Assembly: GCF_964355755.1 (NCBI RefSeq)
Contig: NC_092673.1
Span: 19,103,001-19,167,000 of the forward strand
Direction: 5' to 3'
DNA from: Antedon mediterranea
Taxonomy: Eukaryota; Echinodermata; Crinoidea; Comatulida; Antedonidae
DNA: 64,000 nucleotides
The notes beneath the pieces are model-generated. The model was not told where the DNA came from and made no database searches. It saw only the letters and a program-made list of their open reading frames with translations. A program made the translations under genes and the position numbers. Numbering within the stretch: position 1 is the first letter of the stretch; each line of letters opens with the position of its first letter. Of this stretch, positions 11,334 to 26,300 are shown one piece after another.

Positions 11334-14300
11334 CTGGAATGAAAAAATGAGTATGATACCATCAATATAAGTACACACAAAAAAGTTTGAAATAATGAGA
11401 GAGAGGGAGTTCTTCTTAAAGAAATTAGTAGAGTAATAGTATTACCCAAATTTTATTTATATTAAATTTAACATACCTTGATTTGAACCGGATGTCCCAA
11501 CATCATCCGCTGTAACAAATGAAATAATGATAAAACAATAATTCATTCAATACTATATGCTAGGATGCAAGCTATGACAGATCATGTTATCACAAATGTA
11601 ACTGTTGTTTTATAGGCAACAATTTACTTTTGTGAACACCACATTTAGCAGGTATTGTCACTGCAGAGTGACATTATTGCTATTATATATTGATTCTGAT
11701 AGTACTACTACTGGTAAGAGGAATGAAGATATCACAGCTAATAGCAGCATGTTGTAACAATGTATAGATTATCAATAATGATTCTACTAGTACTACTACT
11801 GGTAAGAGGAATGAAGATATCACAGCTAATAGCAGCATGTTATAACAATGTATAGATTATCAATAATGATTCTGATAGTACTACTACTGGTAAGAGGAAT
11901 GAAGATATCACAGCTAATAGCAGCATGTTGTAACAATGTATAGATTATCAATAATGATTCTGATAGTACTACTACTGGTAAGAGGAATGAAGATATCACA
12001 GCTAATAGCAGCATGTTGTAAAAATGTATAGATTATCAATAATGATTCTGATAGTACTACTACTGGTAAGAGGAATGAAGATATCACAGCTAATAGCAGC
12101 ATGTTGTAACAATGTATAGATTATCAATAATGATTCTGATAGTACTACTACTGGTAAGAGGAATGAAGATATCACAGCTAATAGTAGCATGTTGTAACAA
12201 TGTATAGATTATCAATAATGATTCTGATAGTACTACTACTGGTAAGAGAAATGAAGATATCACAGCTAATAGTAGCATGTTGTAAAAATGTATAGATTAT
12301 CAATAATGATTCTGATAGTACTACTACTGGTAAGAGGAATGAAGATATCACAGCTAATAGCAGCATGTTGTAACAATGTATAGATTATCAATAATGATTC
12401 TGATAGTACTACTACTGGTAAGAGGAATGAAGATATCACAGCTAATAGCAGCATGTTGTAACAATGTATAGATTATCAATAATGATTCTGATAGTACTAC
12501 TACTGGTAAGAGGAATGAAGATATCACAGCTAATAGCAGCATGTTGTAACAATGTATAGATTATCAATAATGATTCTACTAGTACTACTATTGGTAAGAG
12601 GAATGAAGATATCACAGCTAATAGCAGCATGTTGTAACAATGTATAGATTATCAATAATGATTCTACTAGTACTACTATTGGTAAGAGGAATGAAGATAT
12701 CACAGCTAATAGCAGCATGTTGTAACAATGTATAGATTATCAATAATGATTCTGATAGTACTACTACTGGTAAGAGGAATGAAGATATCACAGCTAATAG
12801 CAGCATGTTGTAACAATGTATAGATTATCAATAATGATTCTGATAGTACTACTACTGGTAAGAGGAATGAAGATATCACAGCTAATAGCAGCATGTTATA
12901 ACAATGTATAGATTATCAATAATGATTCTGATAGTACTACTACTGGTAAGAGGAATGAAGATATCACAGCTAATAGCAGCATGTTGTAACAATGTATAGA
13001 TTATCAATAATGATTCTGATAGTACTACTACTGGTAAGAGGAATGAAGATATCACAGCTAATAGCAGCATGTTATAACAATGTATAGATTATCAATAATG
13101 ATTCTGATAGTACTACTACTGGTAAGAGGAATGAAGATATCACAGCTAATAGCAGCATGTTGTAACAATGTATAGATTATCAATAATGATTCTGATAGTA
13201 GTACTACTGGTAAGAGGAATGAAGATATCACAGTTAATAGCAGCATATTGTAACAATGTATAGATTATCAACAATGATTATGTTGTACTACTACTGGTAA
13301 GAGGAATGAAGATATCACAGTTAATAGCAGCATATTGTAACAATGTATAGATTATCAACAATGATTATGTTGTACTACTACTGGTAAGAGGAATGAAGAT
13401 ATCACAGTTAATAGCAGCATATTGTAACAATGTATAGATTATCAACAATGATTATGTTGTACTACTACTGGTAAGAGGAATGAAGATATCACAGTTAATA
13501 GCAGCATATTGTAACAATGTATAGATTATCAACAATGATTATGTTGTACTACTACTGGAAGAGTATTATCAAATATGTCTATTTTCAAATAAGGTACAGT
13601 ATCCTCTTTTTCTATTCTATAATTATTTAAACATGTCACTTTTTTGCAGAAATAGGTCACAAATTGTTTATAGAACAGAAATAGCCTTTTGTTTTTCAGT
13701 TTCCTGTGCTCTAGGGATGAGTGAGAGTCCTTCATGAAGAAAGTAGTGTATTAATGAAAATGTACTTAATAAAAATAAATAAATTTAATGACTCTTACCT
13801 CCAAACAGCCGCTTGTAACATGTGACATCCATCGTAACAGACTTGCCAGTTTCTGTGCATGTAAACTTCCTGCATTGGAAATCTTTAAGAATTTGAAAAT
13901 GCTTTTTGTCTAATTGATCACTACACCGACAAGGAATGCATCTCTTGAATGGAATCCCTCTTCTACCACCATCTTTAGATTGCTCGAATGCCTTCTCAAC
14001 TGTTGACAAAACCTAAAGATATAAATTTAATGTTGATTTGAATTTAATTGAATTTAACACAAATCATATCAACAAATATGAAAGCATCAATGATGCAGTA
14101 GCTTACAAAGTTAGACATTTTATGTAATGTGAGGCAGGCAATGTTTTCAGATTTATGGTGTAAATCTGAATTGATTGGGAATAAATCTTTTAATAGGCAG
14201 ATACATATTAAAATTACTTACTAATTCAATTACAAAAATAAAAGAGAACATGGATGTAATTTGTTTACGCTGTTTACGGTTCTACTCCGTGTCCAAAGTT

Positions 14301-17300
14301 GGATCACCGCCTTTTTAAATGATCTAGCTTCCCGGGCCTAACATTCGTCACTGATTTACGATGGATAAATTTAATAAAAAATAGGTGTGTTATAAAATAA
14401 ATAATGAGTGTTTTGTATTCGTTGAATGGAGAGAATATGTTATTCATTGACTGCTCTATTTTCGGCTCTGCTTTGTTAAAAATAGTGCAGTCAATCTTTC
14501 AACTCATAAAATATTCTTACCATCCATCTCATAAACATTCATTATTATACTATACAATGCAATGTTGGAAAGTAATATGTAATTGGTTTTTAAAATCAGT
14601 ATACATTGTAAATATGCAGACATTTTCAGACATCAAGCAAATCTGACAAAAAAATTGAGGAGAAAACTTTTTACATGTATTTTCATAAACTACCTCCAAA
14701 TAGATAGATAACGTAACTGGTATAGATACATACCAATTTACATGCTTCAGCTGAAGGCTCCTCTTTACTCGTTTCATCAAAAGAATCTGTTCTTTTAATA
14801 GCCATCTAGAAAGTAAAAATAGATGTAATGTTTTGTTATCAGAATTTAATTTTAGTTTTATATGCATTTAAAGTGGATTCTGACATGACAGATCAGGGAA
14901 AGACTAAGCAACAATATTTAACTTTCATAATTTAGTGATATTTATTGAACATTTGAGATTATATATTACCTTTAACAAGAACTTTCGCTCATCATTCTTA
15001 GTAATAAATTTGTCAAGAGACAAAGTCACATGATGATTTTCGTCGAGGTAAAGTTCTGCATAATTACATGCGAGAATTGGGTTAACTCCTTCCTTTTGAA
15101 ATTTGTTAAGGAATTCAATAATTAAATACGGAAACAATACGTCTGGCAGATATCCCTCAAAGTCGTAATAGATAGGTCTGCTGATAGATTGTGAATCATC
15201 AGGTACTTGTCTCACTTGACTTGTCTTGATAGCAATTCGCAGTGGCACAAAAAAGGATCGTTTTCGAACTGATTTCTGAAATTGTTAATTCGTAACAATG
15301 CCATTTAGATTACTTTAAGCAAACTAAAGATACTCTATCATTTAGACATTTTCACTAGAAAGTTTATTCAAACTTTGTCTGAACATTTAAATCCAAACTA
15401 TTAGAATAATACTTTTTATTCCAAATCTTACATGCATCAAATGAAAGATTAAAGAAACATAACCTACTATAGATGTACTTGCCACATCTTGGCTGCTGGT
15501 TGTCTTTCTCTCACATATGAAACCGAATTGAATCATCAGTGCTACAAGGAACTCAAAATTCTTTCCGTCATCAACTTTACTATCTTTCCATAATTTTCGC
15601 AACAAGTCTTCTTCCAGTATGCCTTTGTCAAGCTTATCAAAAGATCTTCTAAATTTAGCGGCCTAAAAAAAACACCAACTATCAAGTATGCGCATCGTAT
15701 TTTGTGTTTATAACAGTTGTGAGGATGACGGCAATAGATACAGTAAGCATTTAGAATATAGATGAACCATGTGTTGGTATAATACAGTATCGTGGTTTAA
15801 CCCTTTCACAGTGCGTAACATTGAGACAGGTGATTTCTAATAAATTGTAAAAACATACTAAATGAGATCATTTTGTAAATATTTTTGTGGTGGGTAAAAA
15901 GTTGGTCTACGGTTTGGAGTAAAAAAATGGTAATTTGCATAGTAATGACATCATTACAGAAGACAATATTAAAAAATATAGAGGTCGCTTGTAGTGCAGA
16001 AAAATAGTTTTATACCGCACCCGGTAATGATGGTTATATGAAGTTCGACGACATGTTTATACCCGGTAATACCGGGTACACGCATTGAAATTAACTGTGA
16101 AATTACTCCAAGTTAGTTTGCTTTTCTAGTGCTTCAATTATAATAGATTGAAAGCAGAATATTAAAAGTGAAATAATTAAAACTTTAAAAAATTACAGTA
16201 AATTACAAATGATGCCTTACAGCATACTTTTATTTTATTTATAGAAAATGTTAAGCATCTCTAATAAATTTATCAACTACAAATTCGTTGCTAAAGAATA
16301 ATAAATTACACAGAACAGGAGTAATTATACTACGGTAACACGTTTTTACAATGCAAAACATTTATGAGTATACTTACGGGATATTTTGGGGGAACCACAG
16401 TTACAAATTTGGTGACAATTTCAACCAGCCTCATCGGATCTAGCACCACTTTATCGCTTAATAATTTGTTGTCAGGCATGTAAACAATTTCACCAAGATC
16501 ATACAAGAAGTTAAGCAGGCCCGATTTGTTTTTTTCGTCAACAATACCATTCTTACTTGTCAGAATTTTGATCTAAAAGAAATAATAATTAGTATTATTC
16601 AGAATTAAATAAAAAAATATGAAATTATATTCAGTTTTTGTAACATGTGGATATTACATGAAAAAATAGTTTGAAATATTGAATTTCAATGGCTAATTAC
16701 CTTAGTATTTTCAAACACACAATTTATAAATAAAACAATGGCTGCAAATATCTGAGATGAAAATATGATTTTGGATATTGTAATCTAATTGGCTATGGAC
16801 ATTTTTTAATTAAAGGGTACTTATATTTAGAATTGTTAACTTTTTTTTTAGATACTTGATAGAAACTTGCGACTTAATATTTTCAAAAATGTTCTTTTCT
16901 GAAAAAAAGAACAATTAACATTTACCTCTTCTAAAGGACACAAAGAAAAGAAGAGCTGTTTTTGTCCTCTTAGATCATGTAGATCACATCGAAAACGCAT
17001 CCACTTTAAAGGAAAAGGCTGTTCTAATGCTTTCATAAGTGTATCAATAACTTGTTTGAGATCACTAAAGCTCTTATCTGTTGTTGGTTGGCTGTTTTCA
17101 ATGGCAAAATATTTGTGGTAGACATGATTTCCATATGGTTTTGTTTTAAGAACATCTTGAATAATTTTAAACACCTTTTCTGCCTGTTTGTAAATAATTT
17201 TAATAACAGTTTACGCCTATATCACAATAAGAATGTGTCAATTTGGTAATTTATTTAAAGTAATATTTAAAAACAGTTACAACTGCAATGTATCTTTGGT

Positions 17301-20300
17301 TGTGGCTATTTATAATAATATAGAAACAAAAGAAGTATTAACCTCATCATTTTGCTGTTTTTCAGTCCAGCCAAGCTTACCCTTGTGTGTACCCACAATA
17401 AGGATAGTTGGTTTGTCAACTTCATTTTCCTCATCTTCTTCCACAATACGACTATGAGAATAAACTGACAGGATGTAAGATAATATGAACTGGAGATTGG
17501 TCCAATGATGTTGAAATTTCCTCTGAAAAGAATTACAGAACAATTAACCACAGTTAAACTTAAAATGCTTAGTTTTTAAAAACCTTATCTGGAAGGTATG
17601 AAATATTAAATCTTTTAAAATAGTCAAACTGTTCTTATAAATTAGAAGACTTGTTCAATCACAATGCCTTACTGCTGCCATGCTCTAGAAATACTTACTC
17701 CAGATGAATCAATGAAAGTAGCAAGATCATCCAAGGGTTTACTGAGATCAAACACAACAATATATAGTGCTTGAAGTGTCATGAACATCTGCAAAAATAT
17801 TTAAGTATTGACTGATTAATATTCTTGAAGGCCTTTTGACAACATATGAACAAATATTATTTTTAATTGTATGTGGACCTTAAAGATGTATTGTCCCCCA
17901 AAAACATGAAAAATGAAGATTAATTAAATCAGAATTTGAATATTTATTTTGTAGTTTTAATAAAGTTAATCACTTCCATTGAAAAAAAAAAACGAAAAAA
18001 AATAATGTTTTCACTTATAAAATGACAAAATATAAAAATCCATTGGCTGGTAGCCAATTTGACAATTTTTTGCTTTAAATTACATTTTTTCAGGTTATAT
18101 AAATTTTTTTTTTCGATCCAATTTGTGGTCAAAGTGGATAACTATTATGTTACATTAAAATGGAATATTAAAAAAAAAATTTTTAAGAATTATTTTTTCA
18201 GGGGACAATACATATTAATATAATTCAATTCAATTCAATTAAAAAACTTTATTATCCCCATGGGGAAACTCTGTTGGCCTTTTCAAAAGGCCAACAGACT
18301 TTCATAAAGGTAAAAGGTAAAGGTATTAATAGTTGTCCTCAAGCTTAACTGAAAAGTGAGCTTGACCACTGACACTGACCAACGGCAGCCAGCAGTGAAG
18401 CGCCTACCAGATCAGCACAACGGGAGACGTCCAACTATACCTTGGCCATACAATCATGTTAGTCTGTACAGAAACCTACTTACCCGATGTAGACCATGGT
18501 ATATTAATTGCCCCCCATGGTCCCAGATGTTGAATGTTTCTTCCAAAGTCTCCTCCTTATTTTCCTCAACTTTCTTGATTACATCCTTATCTAATTGTTG
18601 ATCTGTATCAAATGGAACAGCTTGAGTAGCTGTATCAGTACCTGTAGTGGAAACAAATTTTTTGGTCATTCCACAAACAGCGTAACAAGCATAATTTTAT
18701 TTCAAACATTTTAATTCATCATATTTAATCAGTCAGTTAAAAAGTTACTATGAGTATAGTTGTCTTCATTATCATCATGAGCTTTCGCACCGGGAAGGTA
18801 AGCGAAAGGGGATGGTAGATATGAAAGGATACTTTAATATGTACAAACTATTAATCTGCACATTTGTATAAGCCCAGTATATATTTATGTATATTATATA
18901 GTAGGTGTAAACTGTGAATTCACTTTGATTCTTCTAGATTCATACAAAAAAATAAGCATCTTTGTCCCTTTTAAGGTTTTAATTAGGTGTTTTAGAAGTT
19001 CATCTTTGTTTAACTTTGCTAACTAAGAAACATGCCCATCAAGCCTGCATGTACAGCGTCTTTGGACTGTCTAGGAGTGGGATGGCCGCTGCCATGTTTT
19101 CTCTAAATTACCGTCACCATAATTGTTACACAGATAGGTTGCCTCTAAGTTATAAATCTGATAACATAATTTTATACTTCTTTAACTCCATTAAATAGGA
19201 AAATCTAATTAATAATCTTATTATTTTAAATAACTATGAACTTAAATATGTCCCCTTGAAAAAATAATTCTTACAATTTTTTTTTAAATATGCAATTTTA
19301 ATGTCACCTAATAGTAGACCAAAAATTGGATTGAAAAAAAATGTATTTACCTAAAAAACTGTAATTTTAAGCAAAAAATAGTCAAATTGACTGCCAGCCA
19401 ATGGGTTTTTGCTTGAATTTAACCATTTATTTTTTGTTATTTTATATGTGTTTCCTTTTTTTCTACAGAAGTGATTGACTACAAAATAATCTATTCAAAG
19501 TCTGATTTTAATAATCTTTATTTTTCATGTTTTTTGGGGACAATAAATGTTTAATATGACAGAAATTGTTAAACTTATTTAGTGCTTTTACTACAAAAAT
19601 GTAAGAATAATTAGAATTTAAGGTCAAGTTACATACCATCATTGTTGCCATGGTTATTGTAGTCAACAACAATACCATCCTCATCATCATCATCATCTAC
19701 AGGTGGTTTCATGTCAATCTGACACATAAAACAAAAACAATATATAGATAGAAAAAAGAAATAAATGTTTATTCAAGTTAAATACAGTATTGTTTACAAT
19801 TTAATATAAGAGAAAACTAATATTATTTACTCTCAAACAAAAAACCAAATACTTTTTAGAGTAAATTTTAAAAGGATTGAAGCAAAAAAAATGAAATAGC
19901 TGCTAATAATGCCTCATTGATTCATTTAGAAAGAAAGCCTAAGTGACTGGTTTGCAATAGTCCTGTAGGTGCTACTTTATTCATTACACTATTACTGACA
20001 TACGTTTACATTTTTCTTTTCTCTCAATTTGTCAGTGACCATTTTTGTATACTGTTTTGAAGGATTACCTGTAGAGAAAGAGAAAGTGTGTACATATTAT
20101 TTCAGTACATACGTTCATATGTGACTATACTTTGGATATTTTACTACTGTCGAAGTAAAATTACAATTACAGTACATCATCATAAAATGTAACATACAGT
20201 AACTTGCGCGTTATAAAGGGATCATAGAGTAACAATTGTGAAAATGTGACACCATACTACAGTTGTATGCATTGAATTCAATTCTATGTCTCCATTTCAT

Positions 20301-23300
20301 TGTGAACTTGTCTGTGTCTATGATAATAATTATTATTGATAATATTGTTACATAACGTATGATGGTGGGAAGAGTAATATGCTAAATGTATTCATGTTTA
20401 CCACTATCAGCTTTAGCCTCTGTCCATGTTGTGCTTGCTGTTCTTATCACCGCTATGCCATCTGTAACTACATGCTTTTCCTCAAATCTGGCAAAAATAT
20501 TTGAAACCAACTATGAACTTCAGTCATTTTAAGTACAGGTACTGTAAAACATGCACTTTTCTCCTTTTACTTCAAAACCATTTAAATATATTCATTAATT
20601 ATACATTTAGGAAGTCAAGTTATCCGACCATTCGTATGATCTTTTTTTTAAATACAAGCCTAAAAGTAAATTCTATAATCAATAGAAAATTTGATGGTGT
20701 TATGATTATTGTAGAAACCGATTTATATATTTATAGACGTTTTTATTCAACTATTGTTATCTATCACTGCAATATTTAAAAAGTGGTAGTTTATCAAAAA
20801 CAAATCAATAAAAGTTGGCTGGCTTGTAATTCTTAGTTGACTCAAAAATATTTTGTAATGTTCATTTCACTGTCCTACTACTACTACTTACTCTTTTCCA
20901 AGACAGGCATTGATGAGGCATGTTTTACCCACTCCTTCCTGCCCAATTACTTTAAGCATTCCAAGATTGACTGGAACGGATCCATCTTTCAAGGCTTCAT
21001 TGTATGCTTTCTGAAAATCTAATTCACGTGCAGCAATATCTGAAAATTGAATCAAGATTTTAATAGATTTTTTAAACATCTGGAGTAAATAAAGTAAAAA
21101 AAAACTAGAATTAGGTTATATGCATTGATTTAAATAAAGATAATTGATTTTTAAAAGATATATTGATTGATTGATTTTCTCAGAATCTTTAATTATTTAT
21201 AATATAGGATCTTGCTAACGCGAATACAATAGCCGGTATCACAATCCGATCAAAGATCCCTCCGCGTATAATGTCATACAACATTGTTACATAGTAATAA
21301 AGACATTACTTACTTTTTATCTAGATTTCATTATAAATTATGTGTATAATCTATACACTAACAAATAAAATTGAACAAACAATACGGATAATAAAAAAAA
21401 ATCTTATTTCCTTTCCCAATGTTAGACTCGATCTCGGTACCTTGAATGCCATAGACACGAGCACAGACCACCGAGCCATACACAACTGACTAAAAGTTGT
21501 AGAAAGATTCCTCCGTGTATTTACTATGCAGTAACCACTTTGGCGCAGATAGATTATTACATAACGCATTGAATTATAATTTTTTACTATGATGACATCT
21601 TTAAAAATGTTAAAAAACGATGCACTGTCAAACTATATACTTTTAACTTTAATATATGAACTTTTATTTTGAAGGAAGAAGTTAAAGTTTGTTATTTTGG
21701 CCTTAGAAAATGTCAGAAAATTTTTGATTGTCGAAATAAATTTTTTTGAATTTAAAATGCAATTAACGATGACTTTATCAACTTTTGTACTCTTAATTTC
21801 ATAATAAATCATACATATGATACATACACTTCAAGGAAATGAAATAAAAAATATGTGTTCCCGAGCATTCTTGGAAATGGAAACAATCAACTGTTATTAT
21901 TTATGATAAATAAAATCTCTCCATTTGTTATTTGTTATCAGTTGGACACTTTTTCGCATTTTTACAGTACCGCTCAGAAATGATTTTTTAAATAACATTA
22001 GCGTCTAATTCTCTCTTTACTGAAATCCCATTTTAATCACAATTCTGTTAAATTATATATAGATACATTCATAAAACATACAGCAGCTCTTATTCTTAAA
22101 CTTACCACTCTCTGGCTTAAGAAGTTTTGTTTTCTGTTTGTCACTTGTCTGTTTCTGAAATTGCTCATCAACAGTACTTGGTAAATCTAAAAAAATGCAC
22201 AAAACCAAAATATTACATATTATATATTTTCATAAAAAACACTATATTAAAAGTCATAGCTTTTTTTTTTCAATGGTATAAGGTTATATAAGGCTCTGTG
22301 TGATACAAAGCCTTACAAAAACTTGTGGGTGATTGTGTACAAGCAATCATTCATTCTGAATAATAATAATAACAATGTATATTTTTAACTACAATGTATA
22401 CAGTTAACAACTACAGTTATTAATTTAAATTATGTCCTAAAAAAAATTGTGGAACTCAAACTCATCCAAACATATAGACGTTTGCAACATTTTTTGACAG
22501 CGATCCTGAATCTAAATCGTTGAAATTATAGCAATATACGGTTGATTAGCATGGTTTCAATGGGTAAAGTGCAAATAAAGTAATCCTGAAATGAATAACT
22601 GGTATGATTCAGAATGAGGCAGTAGGAAATGCGATTAAAAACATCTATTGTAAGTTTTCAATATGCTTTGAACTTTTTGAATGTTTTTATTTATATTCTG
22701 TTTTATGACCAGAAATCAATTTTGTTTTTATACCTGTTTGTCAAAACACAATAAAGATAACTCGAGCCCAACCATGGTTTAGGCTGATGTCAAACAATTT
22801 TGTCAATATAGACCTGGAATTGCACCTTTAAAGACTTACAATAAGGGCGCTTTTCTGGTCCTACTAAAACACGCTCAGAAAACGTGCCCACTGTCCCCAG
22901 TTGTTAGTTCCCCATTATGTGTATACGCTACACTTTTGTAAATATTAATTGTTAAAAAATTAAAAATTTAAACATCAGCCTAGAATGTACAATGTGTCAT
23001 ACTTGCTTGCTTGCATAATTGATTAAAAACTCTAAATGTTTGTATAATATAAATATTTGTAAAACATACACTTTATACACTTGGTAGAGCTTAGTTATAC
23101 TTTGAAGGGCTTGGTGTTTAGAAGAACACCGCCCCTCCCCCCACCACCAATGTAATGAATATACAGTACAATTAGTTATTAGCAGTACAGCCAAGGACTA
23201 TTTTAGCCTATTGAAGCAACGTTTCAGCTGGCGCTAAATTTGAAAACAAAATAAATATTTGGTAAGCCTAGCCCAGTATATATATATATAGGGGCATGTC

Positions 23301-26300
23301 TCTAATTCCAATTCTTGGCAAAATATTTTTAAACATCATTAACACTAGAATAACTAACCACACTGAAAACAATAACATTATTTAACAAGAACAATCGGGT
23401 TTTCGCAAGGGATTCCGCACATTAGATAATATTTTCATTCTTAACAGCATAATTCAAAAATATCTACGTAAAAAAAAAAAAAGGGGTTGAATATTTAGTT
23501 GCTTCGTTGATCTAAAACGTATAAATCATAATTTTCTATTATTCAAATTAAGAATAGGCGTAAATAATAATATATATGACGTCATATATATTATTATTTA
23601 GTTTCCAATTATTAGCGCATGTAAAAATAGGAAACTCATTAACGCTCCTATTTGAATGTTCAATTGGAATACAACAAGGGTCACCCCTGCCATTATCTCT
23701 ATTTAATATATTTATGAATTACTAGCTAAATCAAAATAACGAAAAAATACCATTCGGGGATTGCTTTATAAACCATCTGCTATATGCTGCTGATTTATTA
23801 CTATTCGCAGACACAGTAAAGGCTTACAAAATTTAATAATTATATTGGAAATATTTTGTGACACATGGGGTCTTAGTGTAAATGTAAACAAATAAAAAAT
23901 AATGGTATTTAAAAAAGGTGAAAAATTAAGAAAATATGAAAAATGGTACAGTATTACATAAACATTAAAATGGAAGTTGTTAAATCGTATACTTACTTGG
24001 AAGTGGTTTTCAATTCAAATGGTAAGTGGAATAACACAACTGAACACAATTGTCAAAAAGCAAATAATGTACGTACTATTTACAATCAATTAATAGCAAA
24101 ACAAAATACCTACCAGAGAATATATGGAAACACATTTTTGACAAAGTTTTAACAATTATAATTTACGGGAGTGAGACATGGGGCTTTTCGAATTTATCAC
24201 CAATTGATCATTTACAGACACGTTTTTCAAGATTTATTTTAGGCATTGGAAACAGCGCACCCAGCGTGGCTGTCAGATCAGAATTAGGCAGACTATCCTT
24301 AAACATTGATTGCTTTATTTCTATTATTCATTATTGATTACAAATCATTGAAATGGATAAAAATAGATTTTCTTTTAAATGTTACACGTTTCAACTAAGA
24401 AAAACTAATAAAAATGAACATTGTTGGGCTAAACAAGTGAACGATTTGCTTTGTTCCACTGGCTATGGCTACGTCTGGTACGATCAGAAAGTATCAAATA
24501 TATAATAAGTTTATTAATGATTTTAATAAACTATATAATAATAAATAAACTGCGAGCTACTTAGGTAAAGTGCATAATTGTTTCTCTCATTTTATCATAA
24601 ATTACCATAAAACGTACATCTAAGACAAGGAATAACCTGGTTTAATGTTTTTAAAGTAATATTGCATTATTTTTACAAAACGTCGAAAATTGTAAGGAAT
24701 GGGTCTTTGAAATAGATTTTTAACTCTTACTTAATGGTTTAAACTTGTATGTCAATACTAAGAAAGTTCCTTAGACTATAAAAGTTTGTTCACTTTTGTC
24801 ATACATTACTATCAGATTTGGTTCTGTATTCTCAACCTTTTTTAGTAGGCCTACACCAAGCCAAGGATAAATATTTGCAATTAAATTCAATTTGTTTATG
24901 CAATATTCTATAGATATTGAATAAATATTCTCCACACACATATTAAAAATACATAAAATAATAATTATATAAACATGTAAGATAATAATTAATAAAACAT
25001 AGTATGTGTGGAAGGAAACCTTAAAAGTATAACATTTTAAGCCTAGGCTCCCAGAAAAAAGTAACAAAAAGTTGGGAAGAAATAGAAACAAAATATGAAT
25101 GCAATATTCTATTATTCTGTGTGTAAGTACTCTACTGAAAACTCATTAATTTATAACAACTTTTACAATTATTTAAGCGTTTATGCTCAAATATTACTTA
25201 TTATTTTGTGCCTATTTGCATGGGAAGTCATAAGATAATACAATTGTAGGAGCCAAGGTAAAATACATTATGTATGATGCTTAATTTTACATACAGAGAA
25301 ATAGTATTCTTAAGCTGGCTTAAAAGTATGTGAAGAAAATTCATTCATTGTGGAAACAAAAAATGGGATTTAACAAGAGTAGTTAGTCACGTGCAACGCC
25401 ACTCTACAACTCACTATGTCGGTCGGTTGGTAAACACTAACTTGAGCAAGCGACTGCAGCCATCGATATGGCCTTGTTAAATTCAATATTTATCTCCTCC
25501 TATTGTAAATTGTTTGCCTCGATTGCAAATACATATTTTAAATAATACCATTATATATAAAATAGATTACATTTAAAAAAAAAATATTCTACATTTACAT
25601 TTATATGCAATTAATAAAGATCAAATATTCCTTAACAATGCACATCCCATGTATTTGTCTATACAGGATTTTTTATTAATTTTATTAATTTATTTTTTGT
25701 ATGTCTTTTTTGTAACTAGCTTGGGGTTTCTTGGAGGTCTCTTTCATCTTCACATCTTTATTTTTTTTATGTGTAATTGTTTTGATGTATTGATGAATAA
25801 AGAGATTGATTTGATGTGAAAAATGATGTTCCATAAAAAAAACGTGTGGCTAAACTTATTCAATATTGTTAATTCAAAGTTTTCATTTTTGTGTATTTTT
25901 ATTGTAATGGCAAAATAATTTTTCTAATTTATTTGCAATTTTCAAATCATAAAAAATAAGGTTTTTACATCTTGCAGTGACATATCACAACTTCCATGTT
26001 TACTACAATCCCAGTGGATTATTTAATCTATTGCTACCTGAACATGTGAATGATATCATAAATGCTAATTTTCTAGTTTTGATTCTTCTTCATTTGGGAC
26101 AAGAAATCAAATCTTTATCGCTTGTAATGAAAACTAGTTGATTCCAAAATTTTAATAATTAAAACTTCACTTACTTTTAAAGAAGTTTAAAATTTCAGTT
26201 TTTCTCTGGTCCCCTATCCACCTGTTACTTTCTAAAACAGATACAGGTGTATTTCCATCCTATTAAAAAAATAGGTTTAGTTACTATTAGTAGTTTTTCA

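Noticed and set aside
11826-13246. Many overlapping 62-codon minus-strand frames
   Set aside because: Identical by-products of the 88-bp satellite units.
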